Shown here one piece after another: positions 7,615 to 14,961 of a stretch of 32,147 nucleotides of DNA (position 1 is the stretch's first letter; the number at the start of each line of letters is the position of its first letter). The translations under genes and the position numbers were made by a program. Under the pieces are notes generated by a model. The model did no database searches, was not told where the DNA came from, and was given only the letters and a program-made list of their open reading frames with translations. Origin of the DNA: Eubacteriales bacterium (lineage in GTDB: Bacteria > Bacillota > Clostridia > Oscillospirales > Oscillospiraceae); contig JAUNPV010000019.1 in NCBI GenBank assembly GCA_030536515.1, positions 1 to 32,147 of the forward strand. Direction: 5' to 3'.

Positions 7615-9353
7615 CTTCCCTGCAACTGCTGAACGCCATCGGCGATATTGAAAGCAAATACATCCTGGAGGCCCAGGCCGTCCGGGTCCCCCGGCCCCGC
7701 CGCCGGGCATCCAAATGGAAGGTGCTGCTCATCGCCGCCGCCATGGCCGTCCTGCTGGCGGGCTGCACCTATGCGGTGCTGAAGCTCCAGGACCTGAAAA
7801 TTGACGAATACACCCCCACCGTCCCCAATCGGGAAAATGCTGCCCACGATGTCATCTCCCTCCAGGGCTACGCCGGGTCCCCGGGGTATCTGGCCGCCAA
7901 GGAGTGGCGGGCATTTAAGGCGGGCCTGGACCCGGAGGGTCAGCCCGGCTTCCAGGCAGCGGACGAATACTACGCCTACAGCTGCACCAGCCAGGAAATG
8001 GTGGACAAGGTGGACGTGCTCTGCGAAAAATACGGTTTACAGCTGCTGGGCCAGTCGGTCCACCGGGAGCTGAGCCATTATGAGCTTTTCCCGGCCCTGG
8101 GCATTGAGGACATTTTCCGCCCCGGCAGCACTCTGGAAACCGCCCTCACCGGGGGCTACTACTACACCGACGGCAGCTTCCAGCTCAGCGGCACCGCCAA
8201 ATTTACCGAAGAAGCCGCCGACTGGCCCTACCCCATGGACTTCCGGCTGCGCTGTGTGAAAAAGCAATCCTTCGACGCCGCCTGCCTGGACATCGGCCAA
8301 ATTGCGGACTACGACCAGTGGGAATATACCGCCGCCTCCGGCCAGAACGCCCTGCTGGCCCTGGGACCTGCCTACGGCCTGATTCTGGTGGACAACGGGG
8401 ACAGCTTTCTCACCGTGGCCATTCTCAACGCCCACGTGGAGGACGGTCTCAACGGGGCGCAGCAGATGACCCGGGAGAATCTCCAGGCTCTGGCGGATGA
8501 TTTTGACCTGCGCTTAAAAACCTCCCCCGTCCCGGACCTTCCCCGGAAAACCCAGGAAAGCGACCGGTACATGACGGTTCTGGGCTTGGACCCCCAGGAA
8601 TTTGAGGGCACCCGCCTGGTCTGCGGCGGCAGGACCTACGTCTTCCGGGCCCCCACCGCCGGCATTGGCTTTGAATCCAGCGAATATCTGGGGGTGCTCA
8701 GCTATGACCCGGAGTATCCTGCCAACGACCTGACCACCGACAGCACCGTCATCCACGGAGCCCAGGTGACCCGCCTGACCGGCGGCAGCCTGGGGGACGC
8801 CCTGCTGGTTGGCCCGGAGATTGGGCGGAAGCTGCTCTACGTCCCGGAGGATGTCCGGTATTCCAGCGACTTTGAATATCTGGAAAACGGCGACGGCACC
8901 ATCACCCTCACCAAATACCGGGGCGACGCCTCCTATCTGGAGCTGCCCAGCCAGATTGACGGCAAGGCCGTCACCCGCATCGGCCACATCGGCCAGACCG
9001 GGGACGGTGCCTTTAGCTGCAATCCCCATCTGGTAGAGCTGGTGATTCCCGAGGGGGTGACATTGGTGGACGACTGCACCTTCTGGGGCTGCTACCGTCT
9101 GCGAACCGTCCGCTTCCCCGCCAGCCTCACGGGGCTGGGCCACTCGGTTTTCAACGAGTGCCCCATGCTCACGGACCTGTGGTTTGAGGGCAGCGCCCCG
9201 GCCCACGGCAATTACCTGTTCGATTTCTACCCCCAGGACCTGGGCCTGCCCAAGGTGAAGCTCCACTATTACCAGGGAACCGCCGGCTGGGAGGGCGACA
9301 GCCTGTGGAGCAATTTTGAGCACAACGTCACCGAAAAAGGAGAAACGGAATGA
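7611..9353 (+). CDS. Predicted membrane anti-sigma factor fused to a BspA-type leucine-rich-repeat module (anti-sigma B)
   Basis: A 580-aa protein starting at GTG, overlapping the sigma stop codon. The first ~310 residues parallel anti-sigma A: LLNAIGDIESKYILEAQ, a basic patch (R25-K37), a hydrophobic stretch ending in LLAGC with Cys52, then VISLQGYAGSPGY. From about residue 321 it differs from A and carries a module also found in the adjacent lipoprotein: a domain with GGRTYVF and NDLTTD, then ENGDGTITLTKY and BspA-type (LRR_5) repeats such as LVELVIPEGV and LRTVRFPASL, ending in APAHGN. BspA-type repeats usually serve in binding at the cell surface. The protein therefore looks like a chimera of an anti-sigma and its neighbour. 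Sensing by the repeat module is inference. Confidence 0.8.
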   Translation: MTSLQLLNAIGDIESKYILEAQAVRVPRPRRRASKWKVLLIAAAMAVLLAGCTYAVLKLQDLKIDEYTPTVPNRENAAHDVISLQGYAGSPGYLAAKEWRAFKAGLDPEGQPGFQAADEYYAYSCTSQEMVDKVDVLCEKYGLQLLGQSVHRELSHYELFPALGIEDIFRPGSTLETALTGGYYYTDGSFQLSGTAKFTEEAADWPYPMDFRLRCVKKQSFDAACLDIGQIADYDQWEYTAASGQNALLALGPAYGLILVDNGDSFLTVAILNAHVEDGLNGAQQMTRENLQALADDFDLRLKTSPVPDLPRKTQESDRYMTVLGLDPQEFEGTRLVCGGRTYVFRAPTAGIGFESSEYLGVLSYDPEYPANDLTTDSTVIHGAQVTRLTGGSLGDALLVGPEIGRKLLYVPEDVRYSSDFEYLENGDGTITLTKYRGDASYLELPSQIDGKAVTRIGHIGQTGDGAFSCNPHLVELVIPEGVTLVDDCTFWGCYRLRTVRFPASLTGLGHSVFNECPMLTDLWFEGSAPAHGNYLFDFYPQDLGLPKVKLHYYQGTAGWEGDSLWSNFEHNVTEKGETE

Positions 9354-10297
9354 AAAAGCTGAGTTTACTCTTGATTTTTGCCTTGTTTTTAACCGGCTGC
9401 GGTCAAAAGGAGGCCCCCGTCACCGACCCGCCCGCCCCCACGGTGGAGATTGTGGCCAGCCGGTTTTCAGCCCAGGAGACACGCCAGCGCTATTTGGGCG
9501 ACTGGGGCGTGGACATTGGCCAGTATCAGGACGCCGTTTTGCACTATGACGGCAGGACCTACCGCTTCTTCTCCCCCACCGGTGCCCTGGGGTACACCGC
9601 CCGTGACCCGGAAAACAGCCTGGGCCGCCTGGTCTACGACCCCTCCGCTGTTGCCGACGACCTGACCACCGACCGGCCCGAGTGGGACGATGCCTACGTC
9701 TGGCACGTCACCGGCGGGGCCTGCGAGGATGGGCTGCTCCTGGACGCCGGGCTGTACTGCACCTTCCTGTTCACCGCCGGGGAGCCGGAGGAGGGTCCTC
9801 GGTACGACTACACCGAAAACGGCGACGGCACCATCACCATCACCCGGTACTACGGGACCCAGGCCCATCTGGCGGTTCCCTCGGAAATCGACGGCAAAAA
9901 GGTCACCGCCATCGGGGATGTGGAGGACCTGGGGGCCTTCTCCTACCGGCCCTCCCTGGTCACCGTCACCCTGCCGGAGGGGGTGGAGACGCTCAGCTCC
10001 TTCACCTTCGATTCCAGCTACCGGCTGGAAACCGTGTACTTCCCCTCCACCTTAAAGGAAGTGGGCCACGCCGTGTTCAACAACTGCCCGGTGCTGACGG
10101 CCCTCTACTTTGAAGGCCCCGCCCCGGCCCACGGCAACCGGGTGGTGGACCAAAGCGTAGACGGCCTGGACCTGGAAAACCCCAGGCAGTGGTACCCCAA
10201 GGGCCTGGACCCCAAGGACGTGAAGCTATACTACCACGAAAACACCCTGGGCTGGGCCCCCCAGGACTGGGAATTCTGCACCAAAATCCCCTATTGA
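9350..10297 (+). CDS. Lipoprotein with BspA-type leucine-rich repeats
   Basis: A 315-aa secreted lipoprotein: MKKLSLLLIFALFLTGC is a classic lipoprotein signal with lipobox LTGC. The mature part repeats the C-terminal module of the preceding anti-sigma B almost end to end: GRTYRFF, a DDLTTD segment, ENGDGTITITRYYG, VPSEIDGKKVTAIGD, LEGV/LPEGV-type repeats, and EGPAPAHGNR. The ATG overlaps the stop of anti-sigma B (ATGA), so it is the last gene of the operon. Its membrane-surface location next to a membrane anti-sigma carrying the same module suggests that both contact the same ligand or each other; that is inference. Confidence 0.85.
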   Translation: MKKLSLLLIFALFLTGCGQKEAPVTDPPAPTVEIVASRFSAQETRQRYLGDWGVDIGQYQDAVLHYDGRTYRFFSPTGALGYTARDPENSLGRLVYDPSAVADDLTTDRPEWDDAYVWHVTGGACEDGLLLDAGLYCTFLFTAGEPEEGPRYDYTENGDGTITITRYYGTQAHLAVPSEIDGKKVTAIGDVEDLGAFSYRPSLVTVTLPEGVETLSSFTFDSSYRLETVYFPSTLKEVGHAVFNNCPVLTALYFEGPAPAHGNRVVDQSVDGLDLENPRQWYPKGLDPKDVKLYYHENTLGWAPQDWEFCTKIPY

Positions 10298-10369
10298 AAG
10301 CCGGGGAGTTATTCGGTACAATATCACTGCACCCCGTAGGGCCTTGCCTGGAAAACTTTTAGCCGCTCT

Positions 10370-10545
10370 GTCATGGTTCGTATCGGCAAAAACTACAGAT
10401 TGTCATTGCGAACCAGCTCTCAAGCTGGTGTGGCAATCCGTTCTTTTTTCATTTTTCCAAAGGAAAAATGAACTGCTTGGTGCTATGCACCAAGCAGAGG
10501 GGATGCGGATTGCCACGCCAGTGTGAGCACTGGCTCGCAATGACA
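10370..10545. repeat. Family D inverted-repeat element, copy 1
   Basis: The core 10401-10545 begins TGTCATTGCGA and ends with its complement. Each end contains a hairpin (CCAGCTCTCAAGCTGG on the left, CCAGTGTGAGCACTGG on the right), then GGCAATCCG and its complement. Central hairpins include TTCATTTTTCC/GGAAAAATGAA and CTTGGTGC/GCACCAAG. The left flank from about 10370 is shared with the right flank of copy 2 at 16999-17030, so the repeat unit reaches beyond the core. There is no coding capacity. Confidence 0.85.
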
Positions 10546-10576
10546 ATACAGAGTTTTCGGCATTACACCCCAGTAG

Positions 10577-10688
10577 GGGAGGGTCACTGACCCTCCCGCC
10601 GAAAATCCGCCCAGGATTTTCGGATAACCCCAATGGGACTGAGCGTTTCAAAGGAACGCACCCAGCGGCGGCGTGAGGGCACGCCGCC
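10577..10688. repeat. Cluster of three hairpins
   Basis: GGGAGGGTCACTGACCCTCCC (10577-10597, transcribed as a perfect palindrome around its centre), an inverted repeat with arms CCGAAAATCC/GGATTTTCGG (10599-10623) and one with arms GGCGGCGTG/CACGCCGCC (10667-10688). The first also occurs at 14766, 18190, 21331 and 21481. Position downstream of the sigma operon would suit a transcript-end function, but there is no T-tract. Confidence 0.75.
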
Positions 10689-10705
10689 CTACAGTGTTTC
10701 CGCCC

Positions 10706-10745
10706 GCATTCCTCATCCGTCAGCTTCGCTGGCACCTTCCCCCCC
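10706..10745. repeat. Family A half element
   Basis: Only the right half of the family A layout is present: the box CCTCATCCG, a variable hairpin with arms CAGC/GCTG, and CCTTCCCCC. The left half and the closing G run are missing. Confidence 0.7.
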
Positions 10746-10768
10746 GTATGGTTTTTTGTGGGAATCGA

Positions 10769-10796
10769 TTGACTTTTCCCCGGATCGTGGTATGAT
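10769..10796 (+). promoter_or_regulatory. Promoter of the cysteine desulfurase gene
   Basis: TTGACT (10769-10774), 16 bp, TATGAT (10791-10796). The predicted start near 10803 puts the whole family E palindrome inside the mRNA leader. Confidence 0.65.
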
Positions 10797-10800
10797 TCTG

Positions 10801-10870
10801 TAGGGAACGGATTTATCCGTTCCGTTTGCGAACTGCGATAGATTCGGAACGGATGAATCCGTTCCCTACG
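10801..10870. repeat. Family E palindrome in the cysteine desulfurase leader
   Basis: The outer arms are TAGGGAACGGATT and its complement, ending CCCTACGGG. Each arm is itself a hairpin (GGAACGGAT/ATCCGTTCC), so the DNA or RNA can fold as one long stem or as two separate hairpins. It lies between the promoter and the start codon. Confidence 0.8.
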
Positions 10871-10901
10871 GGTTCATCAAAGTTTTGAAAGCGAGCAAAT
10901 T

Positions 10902-12029
10902 ATGATTTATTTAGACAATTCCGCCACCACCAAGCCCTGCCGGGAGGCGGTGGAGGCAGTAAATCTGGCCATGACCGATTCCTGGGGCAACCCCAGCGCG
11001 CTCTATGGCTTCGGCATTGATACCGCCCGGGCTCTGCGCACCGCCCGGGCGCAGGTGGCCGCCGCTCTGGGGGCCGAGCCGGACCGGGTGTTTTTCACCT
11101 CCGGCGGCACCGAGGCGGACAACTGGGCCGTTTTCGGCTCCGTCAAGCGTCTGGGCAAGCGGGGAAAGCACATCGTCACCACCGCCATGGAGCATCACGC
11201 CATTTTAAACTGCATGAAGGACCTGGAGGAACGGGGCTTTTCCGTCACCTATCTGCAGCCCGACGAGACCGGCACGGTGACCCTGGCCGCCCTCCGGGAG
11301 GCATTGCGGGAGGATACCATTCTGGTGTCCGTGATGATGGTCAACAACGAGGTAGGCTCCGTCCAGCCCATCGCCCAGATGGCCAAGCTCACCCACCGCC
11401 TCTGCCCCGACGCCATTTTCCACACCGATGCCGTCCAGGGCTTTTTGAAGGTGCCCTTCGCCGCCCGAACCCTGGGGGCGGACCTGATTTCCGTGTCCAG
11501 CCACAAGGTCCACGGCCCCAAGGGCTGCGGGGCGCTGTACGTCAGCCCCCGGCTCAAGTCCTTCCCGCCCCTGCTCTTAGGCGGCGGCCAGGAGGGGGGC
11601 TACCGCAGCGGCACCGAGGGGACCCCCGCCATTTTCGGCTTCGCCGCCGCCTGCGCCGCCGTGTCCGCCACCTTCCGGGCCGACGCCGCCCGGGAAAAGG
11701 CCATGGTGGAGGCCCTGGCGCAGAGGCTGGAAGCCCTGCCCGGCGTTGCCGTCAACGGCTGCCACGCCGCCCCCCACATTCTCTCCGTGGCGGTCCCCGG
11801 GGTTCCCACCCAGAATTCCATCAACCTTTTGCAGGACGCCGGCATCTGTGTCTCCGCCGGCAGTGCCTGCGCCAAGGGCCACCGCAGCCACGTCCTCACC
11901 GCCATGGGCCTGCCCCCGGAAACCATCGACGCCACCTTCCGCATCTCCCTGAGCCGGGACACCACACAAGAGGAGCTGGATAAGCTATGTGAAGTCATCC
12001 GGGACGATATTCTACCAAGGGCAAGATAA
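10902..12029 (+). CDS. Cysteine desulfurase (NifS/IscS family)
   Basis: A PLP enzyme of 375 aa that takes sulfur from cysteine, leaving alanine, and passes it as a persulfide to iron-sulfur cluster or tRNA thiolation machinery in the cytoplasm. The PLP lysine is K202 in SSHKVHGPKG; the cofactor-binding TDAVQ region precedes it. The sulfur-carrying cysteine is C323 in SAGSACAKG. The N-terminus MIYLDNSATTKP is typical of the family, as is TSGGTEADNWAV. The ribosome binding site (GAAAGCGAG) is weak. No iscU, thiI or mnmA gene is adjacent, so the pathway it serves cannot be told from context. It stands as a single gene between repeat-filled spacers. Confidence 0.95.
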   Translation: MIYLDNSATTKPCREAVEAVNLAMTDSWGNPSALYGFGIDTARALRTARAQVAAALGAEPDRVFFTSGGTEADNWAVFGSVKRLGKRGKHIVTTAMEHHAILNCMKDLEERGFSVTYLQPDETGTVTLAALREALREDTILVSVMMVNNEVGSVQPIAQMAKLTHRLCPDAIFHTDAVQGFLKVPFAARTLGADLISVSSHKVHGPKGCGALYVSPRLKSFPPLLLGGGQEGGYRSGTEGTPAIFGFAAACAAVSATFRADAAREKAMVEALAQRLEALPGVAVNGCHAAPHILSVAVPGVPTQNSINLLQDAGICVSAGSACAKGHRSHVLTAMGLPPETIDATFRISLSRDTTQEELDKLCEVIRDDILPRAR

Positions 12030-12038
12030 CCGCTGTAC

Positions 12039-12281
12039 CAATACCTTCCCCCGGGGGGGAAGGTGGCAGGGCGTAAGCCCTGACGGATGAGGGATGGCGT
12101 GCATTTATTGCTTGAAGCATCTGACGGTAGTGCATACAGGACCCGACCTGTCGCCATCCCTCATCAGTCACCAGTCTGCGGACTGGTGACAGCTAATGAA
12201 TTAAGGAACGATTGCCACCGGCAATCGTTCTATTTTTATCTGCTGCGCAGAGCACCGCCCCCGGGGGAAGCTATTGGGCTG
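12039..12281. repeat. Family A element, copy 2, interrupted by a family B unit
   Basis: It starts with CCTTCCCCC and the G run, a hairpin with arms CAGGGC/GCCCTG, and GACGGATGAGGGATGGCG. The right side has the complement GCCATCCCTCATC, the hairpin CACCAGT/ACTGGTG, then a family B unit at 12193-12256 where CTTC would be expected, and the final CCCCCGGGGGAAG. Confidence 0.8.
12193..12256 (-). mobile_element. Family B double-hairpin unit, copy 1
   Basis: A 64-bp unit from CTAA to GAGCACC with a hairpin CGATTGCC/GGCAATCG, an AT-rich link, and the self-complementary CTGCGCAG. It sits inside family A copy 2 next to the terminal G/C run. Same ends and layout as the copies at 12338 and 21166. Strand was assigned arbitrarily relative to the copy at 21166. 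Confidence 0.7.
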
Positions 12282-12320
12282 GTGGATGGTTTTGGATAGC
12301 GGAAAGATTTTTACCGTCAC

Positions 12321-12459
12321 CGTAGGGGAGGGTCACTCTAAATTTAGGTGCGATTGCCACTGGCAATCGCATATTTTTAATCTGCTGCGCAGAGCACCAC
12401 CCTCCCGTCGGCCCCCGGCGAGGGGGCCGCAATCGGCTTTCCTTATTGGAAAGCCGATT
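12321..12459. repeat. Family C element, copy 1, interrupted by a family B unit
   Basis: It reads CCGTAGGGGAGGGTCACT, then an insert, then ACCCTCCCGTCGGCCCCC, a GGCCCCC/GGGGGCC hairpin, and AATCGGCTTTCC/GGAAAGCCGATT. Uninterrupted copies lie at 14759 and 21324. The insert splits the first hairpin precisely. Confidence 0.85.
12338..12398 (-). mobile_element. Family B double-hairpin unit, copy 2, inserted in family C
   Basis: A 61-bp unit with the same ends (CTAA...GAGCACC), the hairpin GCGATTGCCA/TGGCAATCGC and CTGCGCAG. Comparison with the intact family C copies shows clean interruption of the first palindrome, with only one base of the target replaced. Confidence 0.75.
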
Positions 12460-12468
12460 CAGCCAACT

Positions 12469-12498
12469 AGGCACGTCCGGGAGGCCGTGCCCTACGGG
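12469..12498. repeat. Family F hairpin, copy 1
   Basis: GGCACGTCCGGGAGGCCGTG followed by CCCTACGGGG. Other copies lie at 14653-14720 and 19779-19843, each also ending in CCCTACGGG. Confidence 0.7.
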
Positions 12499-12518
12499 GT
12501 GGTGCAAAATTTGCAGCG

Positions 12519-12800
12519 CACCCCAATACCTTCCCCCGGGGGGAAGGTGGATTGCCCGAAGGGCAAGACGGATGAGGAATGCGGGCGGTATGGCTGGACG
12601 ATGGAAACGTTCGTGCTTGCTGAATGGTATATTCTACCTGCCAGCAGGCACGGACCTGTACTGCACGTTAAGTTACTGCCCGCATTCCTCATCCGCCCCA
12701 GTGTGCGCACTGGGGCACCTTCCCCCCGGGGCTGCGCAGCCGTTGCAGCTTTAGCTGCTTACGGATGCGGCGTCCCCCTTGCGGGGGGAAGGTTTTGGGG
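12519..12800. repeat. Family A element, copy 3, with a foreign insert in its right palindrome
   Basis: Left end CCTTCCCCC plus G run, hairpin TTGCCC/GGGCAA, box ACGGATGAGGAATGCGGGCGG. Its centre (GTGCTTGCTGAATGGTA...CCAGCA) resembles the centre of copy 1. The right box and the CCCCAGT/ACTGGGG hairpin follow. The right palindrome is split at about 12731-12784 by a different short hairpin-rich segment containing CTGCGCAG and GCAGCTTTAGCTGC. Confidence 0.8.
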
Positions 12801-12817
12801 CTGGTCTGACATGATAC

Positions 12818-12845
12818 AAAAAAGCAGCCGTTTCCGGCTGCTTTT
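12818..12845 (-). terminator. Intrinsic terminator after the DUF2812 gene
   Basis: A hairpin with arms AAAAGCAGCCG/CGGCTGCTTTT and loop TTTC; read on the minus strand it ends in a run of six T, directly after the stop codon at 12848. Confidence 0.85.
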
Positions 12846-12847
12846 CT

Positions 12848-14248
12848 TTATTTCCCCAACTTTTCCCCCACAATTCCCATCTGCTCTGCCGTTGGCTCCC
12901 AGTCTAGGGTAAGCTCCACCAGGGTGCGGTTGTAGCACAGGAGGTATTTGTCCAGATAGCCGCTGCTCCAGTAGACCCGGTAGGCCTCCTCTGCGCCCCA
13001 GGGGGCGGGGTCCACCGGCTCGTAGCGGTCCACCAGAATGCCGCCGTCGTATACCTGGTCCTTCCGCTCGGACAGCAGCTGCTCCCGGCAGAAGCCGTAG
13101 AGCCAGGGCAGCTTCACCTCGGTGACGGTGTAGCTGAGGCTGGGCAGCTCCTGAAAATGGGGCGCATCCAGCCGGGGCCGCTGCTGCATGGTCAACCGGG
13201 CCAGCAGCGGGGATTCGTCCCCGGTTTTCCGGCGGTTATATTCCTCCGGATGCTGCACCGCCGTCAGGTCCTCCACCGTCAGGGGCAGCTTGTCCCGGTA
13301 GACCGAGAAGGTGCTGCCCCGGTATTCGTAGGTCTCCCGTTCCCCCTCAAAGAGCCCTGCATTGCTGGCGTGAATCAGGGTGAAGATCCCTCCCGCCACC
13401 AGGGCGAAGGCGATGACGAAGGACAGGCCCAGGGTCAAGGCCCTGTTCCAGTTTGCGCTGACCTTCCTCTTTTTGAGATAGGTTTTGAGGCCGAACACCG
13501 TGGCGAAGATCAGCCCATGCACCCCCACTATCACCGCCGTTACCCACAGGGCCATAGACGGGGCCTTTCTCAGAAAGCTCCCCAGCCAGAGGGCCATCCC
13601 CACCAGCAAAACCCACAAAATCCACCGTTGCAGCCGGGAGGTCCCCCGTGTTTCCAGGAAAATTCCCTCCCGGGCCTCCCTTCTCGCCCGATAAAGCCAG
13701 TGATAGTAGCAGCCCAGCTCCCCGGCGCACAAAATCAGCAGCAGCCCCCAGGCGAAAAGGGGGAACATATCTGTCACGCTGGACAGCAGCTCCAGAGGCT
13801 TGTCAAACAGGCTGGATACCCCCAGGGCCAGATTCATGGCAGACACCGCCAGCAGAACGAAATAGGAGGTCAAGAAGCTCTTTTTCGCCGTTTTGTGGAG
13901 GTTCTCCACCTCCAGCTCCGGGTCGGTCTCGATGGGCACCGGGTTTTCCCGGACGTTGCTGAAGATTTGCAGCTGGCCGGAGCAGGCGGCCAGCTCCCAG
14001 CCGGTGTGGCGGCAGAAATCCTGAAATTCCCGCTGCTCCTCGGTCATATCCGGGTCATACTCCGAGGCGCTGGGAAAATAGCTGACTGCGAAACGGACCC
14101 GCCGGGGCTGGATTTTCCGGTAGACCCAGCCGAAGGCCCCCATTTTTTCCAGCATCCAGCCCTTTTCCGCCATGCGCTCCAAATGCCGCTCCATGCCGGT
14201 GCGGTCGTAAAAGGAAAATACCTCAAATCTGCGTTTTTTGTCTTTCAT
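12848..14248 (-). CDS. DUF2812 domain-containing membrane protein
   Basis: A 466-aa protein. The N-terminal ~110 residues form the DUF2812 domain (MKDKKRRFEVFSFYDRTGME, EKGWMLEKMGAFGWVYRK, EFQDFCRHTGWE), which is typically encoded next to a PadR regulator. It is followed by four or five hydrophobic segments between about 135 and 305 and a soluble C-terminal domain with STFSVYRDKLPLTVEDL and YNRTLVELTL. The ATG at 14248 overlaps the PadR stop (ATGA), so the in-frame extension upstream is rejected. The biochemical role of the family is unknown to me; such pairs are often induced by envelope stress or drugs, but that is not shown here. Confidence 0.88.
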   Translation of the reverse strand: MKDKKRRFEVFSFYDRTGMERHLERMAEKGWMLEKMGAFGWVYRKIQPRRVRFAVSYFPSASEYDPDMTEEQREFQDFCRHTGWELAACSGQLQIFSNVRENPVPIETDPELEVENLHKTAKKSFLTSYFVLLAVSAMNLALGVSSLFDKPLELLSSVTDMFPLFAWGLLLILCAGELGCYYHWLYRARREAREGIFLETRGTSRLQRWILWVLLVGMALWLGSFLRKAPSMALWVTAVIVGVHGLIFATVFGLKTYLKKRKVSANWNRALTLGLSFVIAFALVAGGIFTLIHASNAGLFEGERETYEYRGSTFSVYRDKLPLTVEDLTAVQHPEEYNRRKTGDESPLLARLTMQQRPRLDAPHFQELPSLSYTVTEVKLPWLYGFCREQLLSERKDQVYDGGILVDRYEPVDPAPWGAEEAYRVYWSSGYLDKYLLCYNRTLVELTLDWEPTAEQMGIVGEKLGK

Positions 14249-14565
14249 AGTCCGTCCTCCCCAAAAATCGCCCGGTAGTCCCGGGCCTGGGCGTTGAGCC
14301 GGGCGTATTCCCGATCCAGCATCGCCCGTCCCCTGTCCGTCAGGACATAGCTGCGCTTTCGGCCCTCCACCCGGGTCTCCCGGATAAAGCCCTCCTGGGT
14401 AAACTGCTCCAGCAGGTTGTACAGCGTCCCGGAGCCAACGCTGACCCGCCCGCCGGTCATGTCCGGCACCCGGTCCAGAATATCCATGCCGCAGCACTCC
14501 TGCCGCAGACACAGCAGAATGTAAAACATCTGCTCCGTCAGCGTCTGAAATTTCACCCTGGCCAT
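14245..14565 (-). CDS. PadR-family transcriptional regulator
   Basis: A 106-aa winged-helix repressor. The first 75 residues show the PadR pattern: LTEQMFYILLCLRQECCGMDIL, then VGSGTLYNLLEQFTQEGFI with the recognition helix, and a wing TRVEGRKRSYVLTDRG. The family uses a C-terminal helix for dimer formation; here it is short. The start is the ATG at 14565, with AGGAGG (14573-14578) upstream; the frame is open further but would run into the operator. It is the first gene of a two-gene operon with DUF2812 and almost certainly represses itself through the palindromes just upstream. Confidence 0.93.
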   Translation of the reverse strand: MARVKFQTLTEQMFYILLCLRQECCGMDILDRVPDMTGGRVSVGSGTLYNLLEQFTQEGFIRETRVEGRKRSYVLTDRGRAMLDREYARLNAQARDYRAIFGEDGL

Positions 14566-14581
14566 GGCATCGCCTCCTATT

Positions 14582-14634
14582 CTCGATAATCGAGATTGTG
14601 CCTTTATTTTAATCTCGATTATCGAGTTTGTCAA
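14582..14634 (-). promoter_or_regulatory. Promoter with two PadR operator palindromes
   Basis: On the minus strand TTGACA (14629-14634), 17 bp, TAAAAT (14606-14611). The palindrome CTCGATTATCGAG (14614-14626 as written on +) fills the spacer between -35 and -10. A second one, CTCGATAATCGAG (14582-14594), lies just after the transcript start. Binding at the first would block RNA polymerase directly, which indicates autorepression of the padR-DUF2812 operon. Confidence 0.8.
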
Positions 14635-14652
14635 GAATTTTTTTAGGTGCCC

Positions 14653-14720
14653 ACGTAGGGCCCTGCATCCTTGACGGGCCGCAGCCAGAAAGGCACGTCT
14701 AGGAGGCCGTGCCCTACGGG
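14653..14720. repeat. Family F element, copy 2
   Basis: Begins ACGTAGGGCC, contains TTGACGGGCCGC and the hairpin GGCACG...CGTGCC, and ends CCCTACGGG. The same order is found at 19779-19843. Confidence 0.7.
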
Positions 14721-14758
14721 TGGTGCAAATTGGGGGGCGGGGGAAAGTTTTCGCCGCA

Positions 14759-14841
14759 CCCGTAGGGGAGGGTCAGTGACCCTCCCGTCGGCCCCCGGCG
14801 AGGGGGCCGCAATCGGCTTTCCTTATTGGAAAGCCGATTCA
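14759..14841. repeat. Family C element, copy 2 (intact)
   Basis: Three hairpins in series: GGGAGGGTCAGTGACCCTCCC (14766-14786), GGCCCCC/GGGGGCC, and AATCGGCTTTCC/GGAAAGCCGATT. It starts with CCCGTAGG, the complement of the CCTACGGG end of families E and F. Confidence 0.85.
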
Positions 14842-14891
14842 GTATCGTTTACCGTTCAGCAGGTACGGACGTTTCTATCATCCGACGTTTC

Positions 14892-14948
14892 CGCCCGCAT
14901 TCCTCATCCGTCACGGCTACGCCGTGCCACCTTCCCCCCGGGGGAAGG
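14892..14948. repeat. Family A half element
   Basis: Right half only: CGCCCGCATTCCTCATCCG, hairpin CACGGC/GCCGTG, and the complete terminal palindrome CCTTCCCCCCGGGGGAAGG. Confidence 0.75.
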
Positions 14949-14961
14949 CTTTTTCCGCACC

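Noticed and set aside
12030-12847. CRISPR array in the repeat-rich spacer
   Set aside because: Repeats are of different families, unevenly spaced and palindromic; there is no repeat-spacer periodicity and no cas gene.
12274-12912. 212-codon frame in the spacer before the DUF2812 gene
   Set aside because: Made entirely of repeat families B, C, F and A plus the DUF2812 terminator. Its product is a translation of repeats, a common source of false hypothetical proteins.
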